A stretch of DNA of 64,000 nt from Mesorhizobium plurifarium (GTDB lineage: Bacteria; Pseudomonadota; Alphaproteobacteria; Rhizobiales; Rhizobiaceae). The stretch lies in contig CCNB01000034.1 of the NCBI GenBank assembly GCA_000824785.1, positions 152,269 through 216,268 on the forward strand. Direction: 5' to 3'. The first letter of the stretch is position 1. Each line of letters begins with the position of its first letter. The position numbers and the translations under genes are program-made. Under the pieces are notes generated by a model. It was not told the origin of the DNA. It did no database searches and worked only from the letters and a program-made list of their open reading frames with translations. Shown here piece by piece: positions 17,644-26,016 of this stretch.

Positions 17644-18195
17644 TCACTTCTCTGTCTTGCCGACGAAATCGGCCGGATTCTTGTATTTCACCGTCTGCAG
17701 GTGCTCGCAGTAGAGCACGAGCTCTCCTTCACCCTTGAAGACTTCGTAGCTGGCGCGGATCAGGCCCATATCCTGGTAGCGCGGCTTTTTGTCGAGGTTG
17801 GTGCGGATCGAATAGATGGTGTCCCCGATGAAGACCGGCTTGATGAAGCGAAGCTTGTCGTAGCCATAGGAAAAGGCGTTGAGGCAGTTGGTGGCGACGA
17901 GGCCGAGCCCAGCCGAAAACACGAAGGCGCCGGCCACCAGCCGCCGGCCGAAGATGCCTTCCCTCTCGGCGAACATCTGGTCCTGCACGTAAGGGTGGAT
18001 ATCCAGCACCAGCGTATTGAACATATGGCTTTCGCCCTCGGCGATGGTGCGGCGAAGCGAGCGGATTTTGTGACCGGGCTGCCAGTCCTCGTAGAACCAG
18101 TTTTCCGAGTTCCAAACGGGGATCTCGGCATGCGCCTCGGGCATATCGGTGGGATGCGTCGAGGCGACGCCGACGGTCGGCGAGAATGCGCTCAT
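17644..18195 (-). CDS. MaoC-family dehydratase-like protein (paralogue of 1111-1557)
   Basis: A 183-residue hot-dog fold protein, first gene of the leftward CoA-transferase/transporter operon. Its C-terminal half contains FSYGYDKLRFIKPVF, nearly identical to the MaoC protein of the fuconate operon, while the N-terminal part is longer and distinct (VWNSENWFYEDWQPG). It probably hydrates or dehydrates a CoA ester made by the adjacent CoA-transferase. ATG 18195 is chosen; an internal ATG (MPEAHAEIPV) 17 codons later is an alternative. The longer frame upstream crosses the divergent promoter and is rejected. Confidence 0.82.
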   Translation of the reverse strand: MSAFSPTVGVASTHPTDMPEAHAEIPVWNSENWFYEDWQPGHKIRSLRRTIAEGESHMFNTLVLDIHPYVQDQMFAEREGIFGRRLVAGAFVFSAGLGLVATNCLNAFSYGYDKLRFIKPVFIGDTIYSIRTNLDKKPRYQDMGLIRASYEVFKGEGELVLYCEHLQTVKYKNPADFVGKTEK

Positions 18196-18294
18196 GATCC
18201 GCCCCGGAAGCTTCCGATGCGGCCTGCAAGGCGGTTCCGGGCACAATGCCGGATGGCGAGACGCATGATCGCTTTCCTCCCGTCGATTTTCTTT

Positions 18295-18313
18295 TGTGAA
18301 TAATATTTTCACA
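18295..18313. promoter_or_regulatory. Dyad TGTGAA-N7-TTCACA in divergent promoter
   Basis: Within the 204-base A+T-rich gap between the MaoC gene (leftward, 18195) and the lactonase gene (rightward, 18400) sits TGTGAATAATATTTTCACA, a 6-base inverted repeat around a 7-base A+T spacer. Its position would let one regulator control both directions. IclR or GntR regulators use sites of this size; the only regulator gene near is the IclR at 8567. Which protein binds is inference. Confidence 0.5.
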
Positions 18314-18399
18314 TATGGGATTGCCTTGCAAGCGATGATCGGCGAAATTTTTGGAAAGCCGGCACTGCGGAGGAGCCGCCGGAGGTGGGAGGAAGATCG

Positions 18400-19512
18400 A
18401 TGCAAAGCGCCTGTCTTGTCTTTGTCGGCAGCCTCAACCGCGAGGCGCCCTATTTCCAGGGCGCGCGCGGCGTCGGCCTCGGGGTCTATGCCTTCGACGA
18501 GGCGACGCTCGCCGTGCAGAAGCTGGCCGAGACCAATGAGGTCGACAATCCGACCTTCCTGTCGGTGACGCCGGATGGCTCCCGCATCTATGCCAATTCG
18601 GAAGTCTTCGCCTGGCGCGAGGGAACGGTCACGGCCTATCGCTTCGAGCGCGCCACCAATTCGCTTGCCTACATCAACAAGCAGCCCTCGCTCGGCAGCA
18701 TCACCGCGCACAACGCGATCACCCGCGACGGCAGCAAGCTGCTGGTGGCGAATTACGGCATGGGCAGCGGCGGGCCCGACAAGGCGGTCTCAGTGTTCGG
18801 TTTTGCGGCCGATGGCGGACTGACCGCGCCGCTGGCGAGCGTGGCGCATTCCGGCACCGGCCCCAACGCCGAGCGGCAGGAGCGGTCGCATGCGCACAGC
18901 GTCACCGAGACCATCCAGGGCGGCGTCGCAATCGTCGCCGATCTCGGCATCGACCAATTGGTCTCCTACCGGATCGAGACCGACGGCGCGCTGGTAAAGC
19001 TCGCCTCCTCGGCGCTCGCGCCCGGCGCCGGGCCGCGTCACGTCGCGCTGCATCCGAACGGCCGCTTCGTCTTCGTCATGAACGAGCTGGACTCGACGGT
19101 GGTGTCGCTGGCGCTCGATCAATCCTCGGGTCGGCTGGAGCTCATCGACACCAAGCCGGCGATTCCCGGCGAGGCGCGCGCGCACAATCACTGCGCCGAC
19201 ATCCAGATCTCGCCCGACGGCCGCTTCCTCTACGGCTCCAACAGAGGCCATGACAGCGTCGCCATCTTCGCCGTCGACCAGCAATCGGGAAAGCTCCAAA
19301 CGGTCGATTTCACGCCCTGCGGCGGCGCGACGCCGCGCAACCTGGCGCTGACACCGTCCGGCAAGCATCTGTTTTCAGCCAACCAGAATGCCGACCGCAT
19401 CTCGATCTTCGCCCGCGACGAGCAGAGCGGCTGGCTGGCCGATACCGGCCACGCCATCGAGATCGGGACGCCGATGTGCGTGCGGATCACGCGGGACCCG
19501 CTCCGATCCTAG
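18400..19512 (+). CDS. Lactonase family beta-propeller protein (6-phosphogluconolactonase-like)
   Basis: A 370-residue seven-bladed beta-propeller of the YbhE/Pgl type. Repeats of the pattern P-D/N-G-R/S-x-hydrophobic-Y/F (TPDGSRIYANSE, HPNGRFVFVMNE, SPDGRFLYGSNRG, TPSGKHLFSANQN) mark the blades. Such enzymes hydrolyse sugar lactones in the cytoplasm. A GGGAGGA site 7 bases before ATG 18400 fixes the start over an upstream GTG at 18385. It is divergent from the CoA-transferase operon, shares its control region, and may open a lactone form of the imported substrate. Confidence 0.87.
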   Translation: MQSACLVFVGSLNREAPYFQGARGVGLGVYAFDEATLAVQKLAETNEVDNPTFLSVTPDGSRIYANSEVFAWREGTVTAYRFERATNSLAYINKQPSLGSITAHNAITRDGSKLLVANYGMGSGGPDKAVSVFGFAADGGLTAPLASVAHSGTGPNAERQERSHAHSVTETIQGGVAIVADLGIDQLVSYRIETDGALVKLASSALAPGAGPRHVALHPNGRFVFVMNELDSTVVSLALDQSSGRLELIDTKPAIPGEARAHNHCADIQISPDGRFLYGSNRGHDSVAIFAVDQQSGKLQTVDFTPCGGATPRNLALTPSGKHLFSANQNADRISIFARDEQSGWLADTGHAIEIGTPMCVRITRDPLRS

Positions 19513-19525
19513 CAGCTCGCGTTGC

Positions 19526-20077
19526 TCACTGGCTGACCCGGGCGAACGAGCCGGTATAGGTCTGGCCGGCGAGCGCGTAGGTAACGTTGAGCGTTCCCGG
19601 CGACGGCATCGTGGCGGTGATATCGGCGCCGTTCGGCAGGCGCCCGAGCTTCAAAGTGTTGCCGGCGATCCTGCCGGAGCCGTCGGCGACGCCCGGCTTG
19701 TTGTCGGCAAGGTCGCCCCATGCGTAGCTCGCCGTCACCTGCCCGCCCGAGGACACGGTCAGCACCGCGAGCTTGCCGTCATACATGCCGTTGAGCTGTC
19801 CGGCCCATATGCCGGAGAATGCGGCGTATCTGGCCGGAACGCCCTTGCCGGGCGGGACGACCGCGACCGTCTGATCCAGCACCGCCGAATTCGGCGAGGC
19901 CGGGGCGGGAGCAGCGGCCGGAGCAGGTTGCGGGTCGGCAACAGGTTGCGAGTTAGCAACAGGCTGCGTGTCCGGAGTCGATTGGCAAGCAACAAGCGCT
20001 AATAACGCGACGCCAAGCGTGAGCCAGAGACTGTTTGGGGCCAATCGGAATCGAACCGACGACTTATCGAATGTCAT
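19526..20077 (-). CDS. Putative lipoprotein whose 5' end lies in a tRNA remnant
   Basis: A 183-residue frame with a hydrophobic segment and lipobox ending LALVAC (Cys31), then a Pro/Ala/Gln-rich linker (TQPVANSQPVADPQPAP) and a C-terminal beta-rich domain (about residues 85-183, FSGIWAGQLNGMYDGKL to TGSFARVSQ). A surface-anchored protein in the outer envelope is expected; the domain is not one I recognise by name. Oddly, residues 1 to about 14 (KSSVRFRLAP) are a translation of the tRNA-Ala fragment at 20036-20080, and no better ATG/GTG exists nearer the hydrophobic stretch. The real 5' end may have been replaced or lost, so expression is uncertain. Confidence 0.6.
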   Translation of the reverse strand: MTFDKSSVRFRLAPNSLWLTLGVALLALVACQSTPDTQPVANSQPVADPQPAPAAAPAPASPNSAVLDQTVAVVPPGKGVPARYAAFSGIWAGQLNGMYDGKLAVLTVSSGGQVTASYAWGDLADNKPGVADGSGRIAGNTLKLGRLPNGADITATMPSPGTLNVTYALAGQTYTGSFARVSQ

Positions 20078-20080
20078 TCA
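20036..20080 (-). pseudogene. Remnant of tRNA-Ala(GGC) 3' part; candidate attachment-site copy
   Basis: On the plus strand CCAATCGGAATCGAACCGA (part of a 23-base exact match, 20041-20063) reproduces the T-arm and acceptor of the intact tRNA-Ala at 35555-35630. The anticodon arm is still recognisable (GAATG, then CATTCA) but diverges, and a flanking GACTGTTTGG beyond the tRNA end is also shared. Only two to three bases in the acceptor/CCA region are missing. The copy has the same orientation as the intact gene, 15.5 kb away, as expected for the 3'-end duplicate left by integration into a tRNA gene. It is too degenerate to be a functional tRNA. Confidence 0.8.
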
Positions 20081-20381
20081 CAGGGGCCTTCTTGCAAGAC
20101 GATGGAGACTACCAAGCGCGCCTTCGGCCCCACAAGACCGGATGGGCCGTTTTCCAGATATTGACGTAGAGTCAGCGGGCTTCGATTTTCGTCCGCGGCC
20201 GGGCCCAGTTGCTGCAACGGCGGCACCCATTCATCGTCGCCAATGAACCTCGCCGGTGCTTGCCGAGCGGACGCTAGGTCACCTCCGGTTTCGCTCCTGT
20301 CATCCTGGCCACTTCTGGGAAAGCAAAGCCATTTACATCGATTGCAAAAAGCGTTTTAAGATTCATTGGGGGGGAATTTGC
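20081..20381. other. Intergenic stretch with no recognisable gene
   Basis: About 300 bases between the tRNA remnant and the sulfotransferase gene. I see no family-like frame on either strand. Base composition drops towards the right end, which presumably holds the sulfotransferase promoter. The first part is more G+C-rich and may be old junction sequence. Confidence 0.5.
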
Positions 20382-21104
20382 ATGCGGGCTATCGTTCGGC
20401 TAATGCCGAAGCCAGGAACATCCGTATTCATCTGTGGATGTGACCATACCGGGTCGAGCCTCTTGGCCCGCATACTGGCAACGCATCCAGATATATTCAG
20501 CCTGCCCTATGAAACAGGCGCCTTCGCTTGGGAAAATGGATGGCCGAAATGGCATAGGGTGGTCATCACTCTTGCAAAGGTCGCCGCGTCCGGACGCAAC
20601 ATCTGGGTTGAGAAGAGCCCTGGCCATGTAAATTACACCGAGGAGATTCGGCGAACCATGCCGGGCGCGCGGTTTATCATCTCGACACGCGACGGGCGGG
20701 ACGTGGTGGCATCGCTCAACAAGCGATATGACGACCCGGAAAAGTCTTTTGCAAGGTGGGTGCGGGACACTGCAGCGTCCAAAAGCTGCATCGAGCGCGG
20801 CGACAGCCTCGTTTGGCGATACGAGGACTTCATCTCAAACCCACCGGACTCCCTTCGGTCCGTGTGCGACTTCATCGGCGTGACGTTCCGCCCAGAGATG
20901 TTGGACTATCACGAAAAGCCGGTGATCTGGGGTCGCCAGCGATCTGTGAGAACGGAACATTCCTTGCGGCGATGGTCGCTAGTTAACCAGCCGATCACCG
21001 ATTACAGGGGCATCTGGCGAACCAACCTTCCTCAGGGGATGGAAGAGCGGTTCGCCACAGGCGAGGCCCGCGAGTTGATGACTTTCTTCGGCTACGGCCA
21101 TTAG
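20382..21104 (+). CDS. Sulfotransferase family protein
   Basis: A 240-residue PAPS-dependent sulfotransferase-like protein. The 5'-phosphosulfate loop is GCDHTGSSLLARIL near the N-terminus, the 3'-phosphate region is FIISTRDGRDVVASLNKRY, and RYEDFISNP is the helix that follows. These enzymes sulfate carbohydrates or other small molecules; in rhizobia relatives decorate surface polysaccharide or Nod factor, but the acceptor cannot be read here. ATG 20382 is preferred because a G-rich ribosome site (GGGGGGGA) precedes it by 6 bases. Codon use is less G+C-biased than in neighbouring genes and it stands alone on the plus strand inside the candidate island, suggesting transfer. Confidence 0.82.
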   Translation: MRAIVRLMPKPGTSVFICGCDHTGSSLLARILATHPDIFSLPYETGAFAWENGWPKWHRVVITLAKVAASGRNIWVEKSPGHVNYTEEIRRTMPGARFIISTRDGRDVVASLNKRYDDPEKSFARWVRDTAASKSCIERGDSLVWRYEDFISNPPDSLRSVCDFIGVTFRPEMLDYHEKPVIWGRQRSVRTEHSLRRWSLVNQPITDYRGIWRTNLPQGMEERFATGEARELMTFFGYGH

Positions 21105-21282
21105 AAACGTGGAACCGCCGGCCGGGATAAGCGGGGCGCCGTCGCTCACGACCCGCAGAAACCAATCAGACCGACCGGGCCTGACGAATCAGCGGGTCAT
21201 TCGAAGCGCTGTGCCGGATCGACAAACAGCGACGATCGCCAACAGCTTGCCTCCAGTAGGCGGCGACTGTGGACAGGAAGCG

Positions 21283-22398
21283 TCATTCCTGTCCACGCCC
21301 CCAATTGTTTTGGTGGATTGTTGCCTCCTGCTCCGGAAAGAACAGTCGAGCAAGAATCGTATCGCCGCCAAACCCGCCGGATTTCGAGATGATCGCGGTT
21401 CCGTCCCATGCGCCCGCGACCATCCGGCTCATCGCAACGCCTGGCTCGTGGAGCCCCTCGCAGAGAAGATGGGAGGCAGCGCAAATGCGGACCAGCAGCC
21501 GCAAGGTCCATCCGCCCGTCACCAGCACGGCCCGCGGGCGCGGCGTGGCGGCCACCAGCCGTTCGAGCGAACGCTCGATCATGGCGCGTGCCTCCGGAAC
21601 CGAGACCACATTGGAGGGGGCGACCAGCACGACCGGCGGTTCGATCTGCATGGCACTGCCGCCGTCCATCACCAACGTCCGCAATCTGGGAGCCGCCGAG
21701 ATCTGGCTCAGCGTCGCCGGATGGTTGGTACCGCAAATCGCCAGATCGAGCGCCGGCGGCCGCAAACCGGGAGGAGTCCGCCCGGCGAGCACCGAGGCGA
21801 GTCCGCCGGTGCCGATATAGAGATCGTCGTCGCCCGTCCCGAACGCAGCGACAGCATCCGCAAGCTCGGCGTCGCTGGAAGCATCGGCGACAACAAATCC
21901 GCCCGGCGCAGCGCCTTTGCCCAGCATCGCGGCCGGGATGCCTTGGCGCGATAATGCATCGACCAGGGCCGGCCCGACCTGCTGCGCCTTGCGGTCCGGC
22001 GAAAGCACAAGCTGCCGCCCGTCGACCGTGACCCTGCCCATCGCCGGAAATGCGGGAGCAAGAAGGGCCCGGCTGAACCGTCCGGCGCGAAAGGCGGCAG
22101 CGGCCTCCGCGATCGGGTGGCCGCGCATGACGCTGTCGATCTTCTTGAACGACAGCACGCCTCGTTCGCGGCCGGCGAAAATATCGGCGACACGCCCAGA
22201 AGCCGCCGCCTCGTCGAGATCGCGTGTATCGAGGTCGATCGCATTGCCGCCGGAAATGGCGGGCGGCGGATCGAACCAGACTTGGATCGGATTTTCGGGC
22301 GTGGCGAAATAGCCGGCCGTGTCGAGCGCGCCGGTGATGTCGTCCGCGACGATCAGGACATCCTTGCCGACGCCGCGCCCGGTCGGGCCAAGCTTCAC
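21283..22398 (-). CDS. Four-carbon acid sugar kinase (DUF1537 family)
   Basis: A 371-residue kinase of the OtnK/DtnK type, which phosphorylates threonate or erythronate on the terminal carbon. The N-terminal domain starts DVLIVADDITGALDTAGYFA, with FKKIDSVMRGH following; the C-terminal nucleotide-binding domain has TGGWT and ISKSGGFGG. It is somewhat shorter than the usual 400-430 residues. The start is GTG 22398, overlapping the pdxA stop by 4 bases (GTGA), so product ratios are coupled. Together with PdxA2 it matches the D-threonate route, in which threonate 4-phosphate is oxidised and decarboxylated to dihydroxyacetone phosphate. Confidence 0.87.
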   Translation of the reverse strand: MKLGPTGRGVGKDVLIVADDITGALDTAGYFATPENPIQVWFDPPPAISGGNAIDLDTRDLDEAAASGRVADIFAGRERGVLSFKKIDSVMRGHPIAEAAAAFRAGRFSRALLAPAFPAMGRVTVDGRQLVLSPDRKAQQVGPALVDALSRQGIPAAMLGKGAAPGGFVVADASSDAELADAVAAFGTGDDDLYIGTGGLASVLAGRTPPGLRPPALDLAICGTNHPATLSQISAAPRLRTLVMDGGSAMQIEPPVVLVAPSNVVSVPEARAMIERSLERLVAATPRPRAVLVTGGWTLRLLVRICAASHLLCEGLHEPGVAMSRMVAGAWDGTAIISKSGGFGGDTILARLFFPEQEATIHQNNWGRGQE

Positions 22399-23399
22399 GC
22401 CGCCTTCTCCGCGGTCAGCGACAAGGCGTAGTCGATCGCCTCGATGAGGCTGCTTTCGCGGGCGATGCCGCGGCCGGCTATATCGAAGGCGGTGCCGTGA
22501 TCGACAGAGGTCCGCACGATCGGCAGGCCGAGCGTGATGTTGACCCCGCTCAGGCCGAGCCATTCCCCCGTTTGCGGGTTGATCTGGAAGCCAAGCAGCT
22601 TCACCGGAATATGGCCCTGGTCGTGATACATGGCCACGACCGCGTCATAGGCGCCGCCGCGCATCTTCACGAAGACGGTGTCACCCGGGACGGGACCATG
22701 AACATCATGGCCGCGCGCCCGGTAGTCGACGACGATCGGCTCCGTGACGCGGATATCGTGGGTGCCGAAAATGCCGCCTTCACCGGCATGCGGATTGAGC
22801 GCGGCGATCGCGACGCGAGGGGCCGCGATCCCCAGATGCTTCAAGGCTTCGATCGTCAGGTCGAGCACCCGGCGCATGCGCGGCTCCGTCGCCCGCTTCG
22901 GCACATCCTCCAGCGCGATGTGCGTGGTGACATGGCTGACGCGGAAGGCGCCGTGCGCGAGCATCATCGCGCTGTCGCGCGCCCCGGTCAGCGCCGCCAG
23001 CAGCTCGGTGTGGCCCGGGAAGCGATGACCGGCCAGGTGCAGCGATTCCTTATTGAGCGGCGCGGTGACGATGGCCGACGCCTCGCCCGCCATCGTGCGG
23101 CGCACGCCCTCGGCCACGGCCTTGTAGGCCTGGCTGCCACCTTCCGCGGAGACTTGGCCGATCGCGACGGCGGAGCCCTCGATCGGCCAGATGCCGAGCG
23201 GCTCGTCCGCTTGCGCGACGGCGGGCAACGGCAGGTCGAGCGACCGGGCCACTTCGCCCAGCGCCGCCAGCGACCCGATGAGGCGCAGCCGAAAGGCGCC
23301 GGTCTCGAGTTGCGGCGCGAAATGCCGGCCGGCCTTGAGCGCGATCTCGGGTCCGACGCCCGCCGGATCGCCGACGGTGATGGCAATGGTTGCGGTCAT
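22395..23399 (-). CDS. PdxA-like 4-phospho-threonate/erythronate dehydrogenase (PdxA2 type)
   Basis: A 334-residue member of the PdxA family, NAD-dependent and metal-dependent beta-decarboxylating dehydrogenases. Visible are GDPAGVGPEIALK, TAPLNKESLHLAGH, the metal histidine in HVTTHIAL, ALNPHAGEGGIFG, MYHDQGHIPVKLL and RTSVDHGTAFD. PdxA itself serves vitamin B6 synthesis; next to a DUF1537 kinase the paralogue PdxA2 acts in catabolism of D-threonate. ATG 23399 follows GGAGAGAA; a much longer upstream frame is rejected because it lies in the SDR gene. Substrate is inferred from context. Confidence 0.87.
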   Translation of the reverse strand: MTATIAITVGDPAGVGPEIALKAGRHFAPQLETGAFRLRLIGSLAALGEVARSLDLPLPAVAQADEPLGIWPIEGSAVAIGQVSAEGGSQAYKAVAEGVRRTMAGEASAIVTAPLNKESLHLAGHRFPGHTELLAALTGARDSAMMLAHGAFRVSHVTTHIALEDVPKRATEPRMRRVLDLTIEALKHLGIAAPRVAIAALNPHAGEGGIFGTHDIRVTEPIVVDYRARGHDVHGPVPGDTVFVKMRGGAYDAVVAMYHDQGHIPVKLLGFQINPQTGEWLGLSGVNITLGLPIVRTSVDHGTAFDIAGRGIARESSLIEAIDYALSLTAEKAA

Positions 23400-23439
23400 T
23401 CGGTTCTCTCCAGGGGCCGTACGGGCGTTGAAGACACAA

Positions 23440-24189
23440 TCACGCCAAAGGCCGCCCGCCGTCGACCGGAATGATAACGCCCGTCGCAAAGCGGAGCTGC
23501 GCCGCGGCCGCCAGAACCGCCTCGGCGACGTCGTCGGGCGTGCCCAATCGCCCGAGCGGCGTCCGGCTCGCCTGTTCATCGCGCCAGGATTCGTCACGGC
23601 CCTTGATGAAATCGGTGTCGACGACGCCTGGTGAAACAGAGACGACCCTGATTTTCGGCGCGAGCGCGCGCGCCAGCGACTTGGTCAAATTGTCGACCGC
23701 GGCCTTGGACGCGCAATAGGCGATGTTGCTGCCCATGGCGGTTACGCCCGCGATCGACGAGATGTTGACGACGACACCGTTGCCGGTGCGGTCGAGCAGG
23801 GACCGCATCGCCCGCGTCGCAGCGATGACGCCGCGTACGTTGACGCTGAGGATGCGGTCGATCAAGGCGTCATCCAGGCTATCGAGGTCCGGATGCGGCA
23901 CGAAGCGGGTTATGCCGGCGCAATTGACCAGGATGTCCAGCCGGCCGAACCTTTGCCCGATCTGGCCGGCCAGCCGCGCGAGGCAGCCGCTGTCGGTGAC
24001 GGCCGCCTCGGCGACCATGTGATCGCCGGGCGCCAGCGTCGAGACCAGCGCTTCGGCCGCCTGGCGCGAGCTGTTGTAGCCGACGACGACCGAGGCACCT
24101 TCCTGCGCGAGCCTGGACACGATCTGCGCCCCGATTCCGCCGGTCGCTCCGGTCACCAGGGCAACCTTGTCTTGCAGCATTGCCGCCAT
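23440..24189 (-). CDS. SDR-family oxidoreductase
   Basis: A 249-residue classical SDR: TGATGGIGAQ (residues 14-23), NCAG, NISSIAG with the catalytic serine, and YCASKAA with Tyr and Lys. The C-terminal GVIIPVDGG is standard. FabG-like proteins in catabolic operons oxidise a secondary alcohol of the substrate. It sits 13 bases after the preceding dehydrogenase gene and 40 bases before pdxA. Two in-frame starts, MAAM, differ by three codons; I use the first. Exact substrate unknown. Confidence 0.86.
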   Translation of the reverse strand: MAAMLQDKVALVTGATGGIGAQIVSRLAQEGASVVVGYNSSRQAAEALVSTLAPGDHMVAEAAVTDSGCLARLAGQIGQRFGRLDILVNCAGITRFVPHPDLDSLDDALIDRILSVNVRGVIAATRAMRSLLDRTGNGVVVNISSIAGVTAMGSNIAYCASKAAVDNLTKSLARALAPKIRVVSVSPGVVDTDFIKGRDESWRDEQASRTPLGRLGTPDDVAEAVLAAAAQLRFATGVIIPVDGGRPLA

Positions 24190-24202
24190 GACGGTCTCCG
24201 TG

Positions 24203-25141
24203 TCAGACGCCGGTGCGTCGCTTGTGGGCGACCAGCGCCATGAGATTGCGGTCGCGCCAGGCGCTGCGCTCGCTCAAGTCGGATGCCGGCAGCTTCTCGC
24301 GGCGCTCGGCTTCGGCCTTGGCGATAAGCGCTTCGGACCACGGTGCCGGGTCGCGCCTTGCCAGCGCGATCGCATGGTAGAGCGACCCCAGGCGCCGCGC
24401 GTAATCCGCGATCCCGCCCGGCGCGTTGAGGTCGATCGTCTCGAACGGACCCATGAAGGACCAGCGGTAGCCGAGCCCGTGCGACACGGTCAGGTCGATG
24501 TCGGCGGCGCTTGCGACGCCCTCCTCCAGCAAGGCCCAGGCCTCGTTGAGCAACGCCCCCTGGAGCCGGTTGAGGACAAAGCCGTCGACCTCCTTGCGCA
24601 CGATGATGGCGGCCTGGCCCATCTGCTCCATTTGCGCCCGCAGCCACGGCACGATGCCGGCGTCGGTCCATGGCGCCGGAACAAGTTCGACCAGCGGGAT
24701 CAGATGCGGAGGGTTGACGGGATGCGCGACGAGGAAGCGGGCCCGGTTGACGCATCCCTCCGTGAAAGCCGAGGCCGGAATGCCCGAGCTCGAGCTGCCC
24801 ACGACCGCGTCCGGCCGCATCGCCCGGTCGATTTCGAGGCAGACGGCCTGCTTGACATCGCGCCGTTCGAGCACCGACTCCTGAATATAGTCGGCGCCGG
24901 CGACCGCAGCCTCCAGCGTGTCGACCACACGCAACCGACGCAGGACCGGATCGATGGCGTCGACCAGCCCGGCTTCCCGCATGTCGGCGAGACTGGCGCG
25001 GATGCTCTCGATCACCGCCGCGCGGATATCGGCGCTGCCATCGTAGATGGCCACGTCATGCCCAGCCCGGGCGAAGACGATCGCCCAGCCGCGGCCGACA
25101 AGCCCCGCCCCGACGATGGCGACCTTCCGGATTACATCCAT
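24203..25141 (-). CDS. 3-hydroxyacyl-CoA dehydrogenase-family protein (L-gulonate 3-dehydrogenase-like)
   Basis: A 312-residue NAD-dependent dehydrogenase with a Rossmann domain (VAIVGAGLVGRGWAIVFARAG), the S-S-S-G stretch (VGSSSSGIPAS), catalytic HPVNPPHLIPLVE and a C-terminal helical domain ending around GFVLNRLQGALLNEAW. This length and the HPVNPP motif fit the lambda-crystallin/L-gulonate 3-dehydrogenase and carnitine dehydrogenase branch, which oxidises free beta-hydroxy acids. ATG 25141 shares one base with the stop of the MBL gene (TAATG). In this operon it probably oxidises a sugar-acid intermediate. Confidence 0.85.
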   Translation of the reverse strand: MDVIRKVAIVGAGLVGRGWAIVFARAGHDVAIYDGSADIRAAVIESIRASLADMREAGLVDAIDPVLRRLRVVDTLEAAVAGADYIQESVLERRDVKQAVCLEIDRAMRPDAVVGSSSSGIPASAFTEGCVNRARFLVAHPVNPPHLIPLVELVPAPWTDAGIVPWLRAQMEQMGQAAIIVRKEVDGFVLNRLQGALLNEAWALLEEGVASAADIDLTVSHGLGYRWSFMGPFETIDLNAPGGIADYARRLGSLYHAIALARRDPAPWSEALIAKAEAERREKLPASDLSERSAWRDRNLMALVAHKRRTGV

Positions 25142-26016
25142 TACTGCACCCGCGATTTCTCGCCGTCCGCGAGGCAGATTTCAGTGATGCGCAGGCCATC
25201 CTTGGTGATGCGCGACGGGAAGCGGTCCTTCAGCCGTTCTTCGTGGATGGGAATGACGCGGCGCGCCTCGTAATTCACCTGCTTCATCATCTCCTCGGTC
25301 GCCAGCACGAGATTGGTCTGGCTGCCGACCGCAAGCCCAACCGGGACATAGAGCGTCTCGATATCGACGGCGGCTCCCGAGCCCTCGATATTGTCGAAGA
25401 CATAGACCAGATCGCCCGCCAGCACCCAGGTGTCTTCCTTGCCGTTGCGCACGGTGACCCACATCGAACCATAGGTGTGGCTGTCGAAGGCGGGATTGAG
25501 ATCGACATTCGGCAGCACGTCCTGCTTGGCGCCATCGAGCGTCACCAGCCGCTTCTGCCGGGCCAGGTCGACGCCGCGCACGATATCGCCCGGATCGACG
25601 GCGACGTTCATCCAGCGCATGCGGTCCGGCAACGACATCGCCCAGACCCACTTCGCGATCTCCTTCTCCTGGATGTAGAAGGTTGCCTTGGGGAAGTCCT
25701 CGACATTGCCGAAATGGTCGAAATGGGCGTGCGTGATGAAGACCGTGTCGACGTCCTTCGGCGCAAGGCCGATCTCGCCGAGGACGGTCTCGGGCGAATG
25801 CCAGTTCTCGACGCCGAACTTGTCGCCGAGATGCTTGCCATAATCCTTGTTGTTGTAGCCGACATCGACCATGGCGACGTGGCCGTTGCCCTTGATCAGC
25901 GCATAACAATAGGGAAGCTTGACGTAGCCCTGGTTGTGGGCGCCGTAGAGCACGCCACTCTTGTGGTAGTTGGTGACGTAGCTGTACTCAAGCACCCAGA
26001 TCGAATATTGGCCCAT
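25141..26016 (-). CDS. MBL-fold hydrolase, N-acyl homoserine lactonase-like
   Basis: A 291-residue metallo-beta-lactamase-fold protein with the zinc motif THAHFDHFG near residue 110 and later metal ligands in DSHTYGSM and a C-terminal histidine (VIPIHEERL). It resembles the AttM/AiiB lactonase group. In agrobacteria AttM-type lactonases sit in catabolic operons and open small lactones, incidentally quenching acyl homoserine lactones. Here the setting among sugar-acid genes suggests a metabolic lactone as the natural substrate. ATG 26016 follows GGGAGGAAACG. The upstream hypothetical gene overlaps it by 29 bases. Confidence 0.83.
   Translation of the reverse strand: MGQYSIWVLEYSYVTNYHKSGVLYGAHNQGYVKLPYCYALIKGNGHVAMVDVGYNNKDYGKHLGDKFGVENWHSPETVLGEIGLAPKDVDTVFITHAHFDHFGNVEDFPKATFYIQEKEIAKWVWAMSLPDRMRWMNVAVDPGDIVRGVDLARQKRLVTLDGAKQDVLPNVDLNPAFDSHTYGSMWVTVRNGKEDTWVLAGDLVYVFDNIEGSGAAVDIETLYVPVGLAVGSQTNLVLATEEMMKQVNYEARRVIPIHEERLKDRFPSRITKDGLRITEICLADGEKSRVQ

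Noticed and set aside
22395..23399. Housekeeping pdxA (vitamin B6 synthesis)
   Set aside because: The gene overlaps a DUF1537 kinase gene and lies in a LacI-controlled catabolic operon, not with ksgA or surA as housekeeping pdxA usually does, so PdxA2 is the better call.
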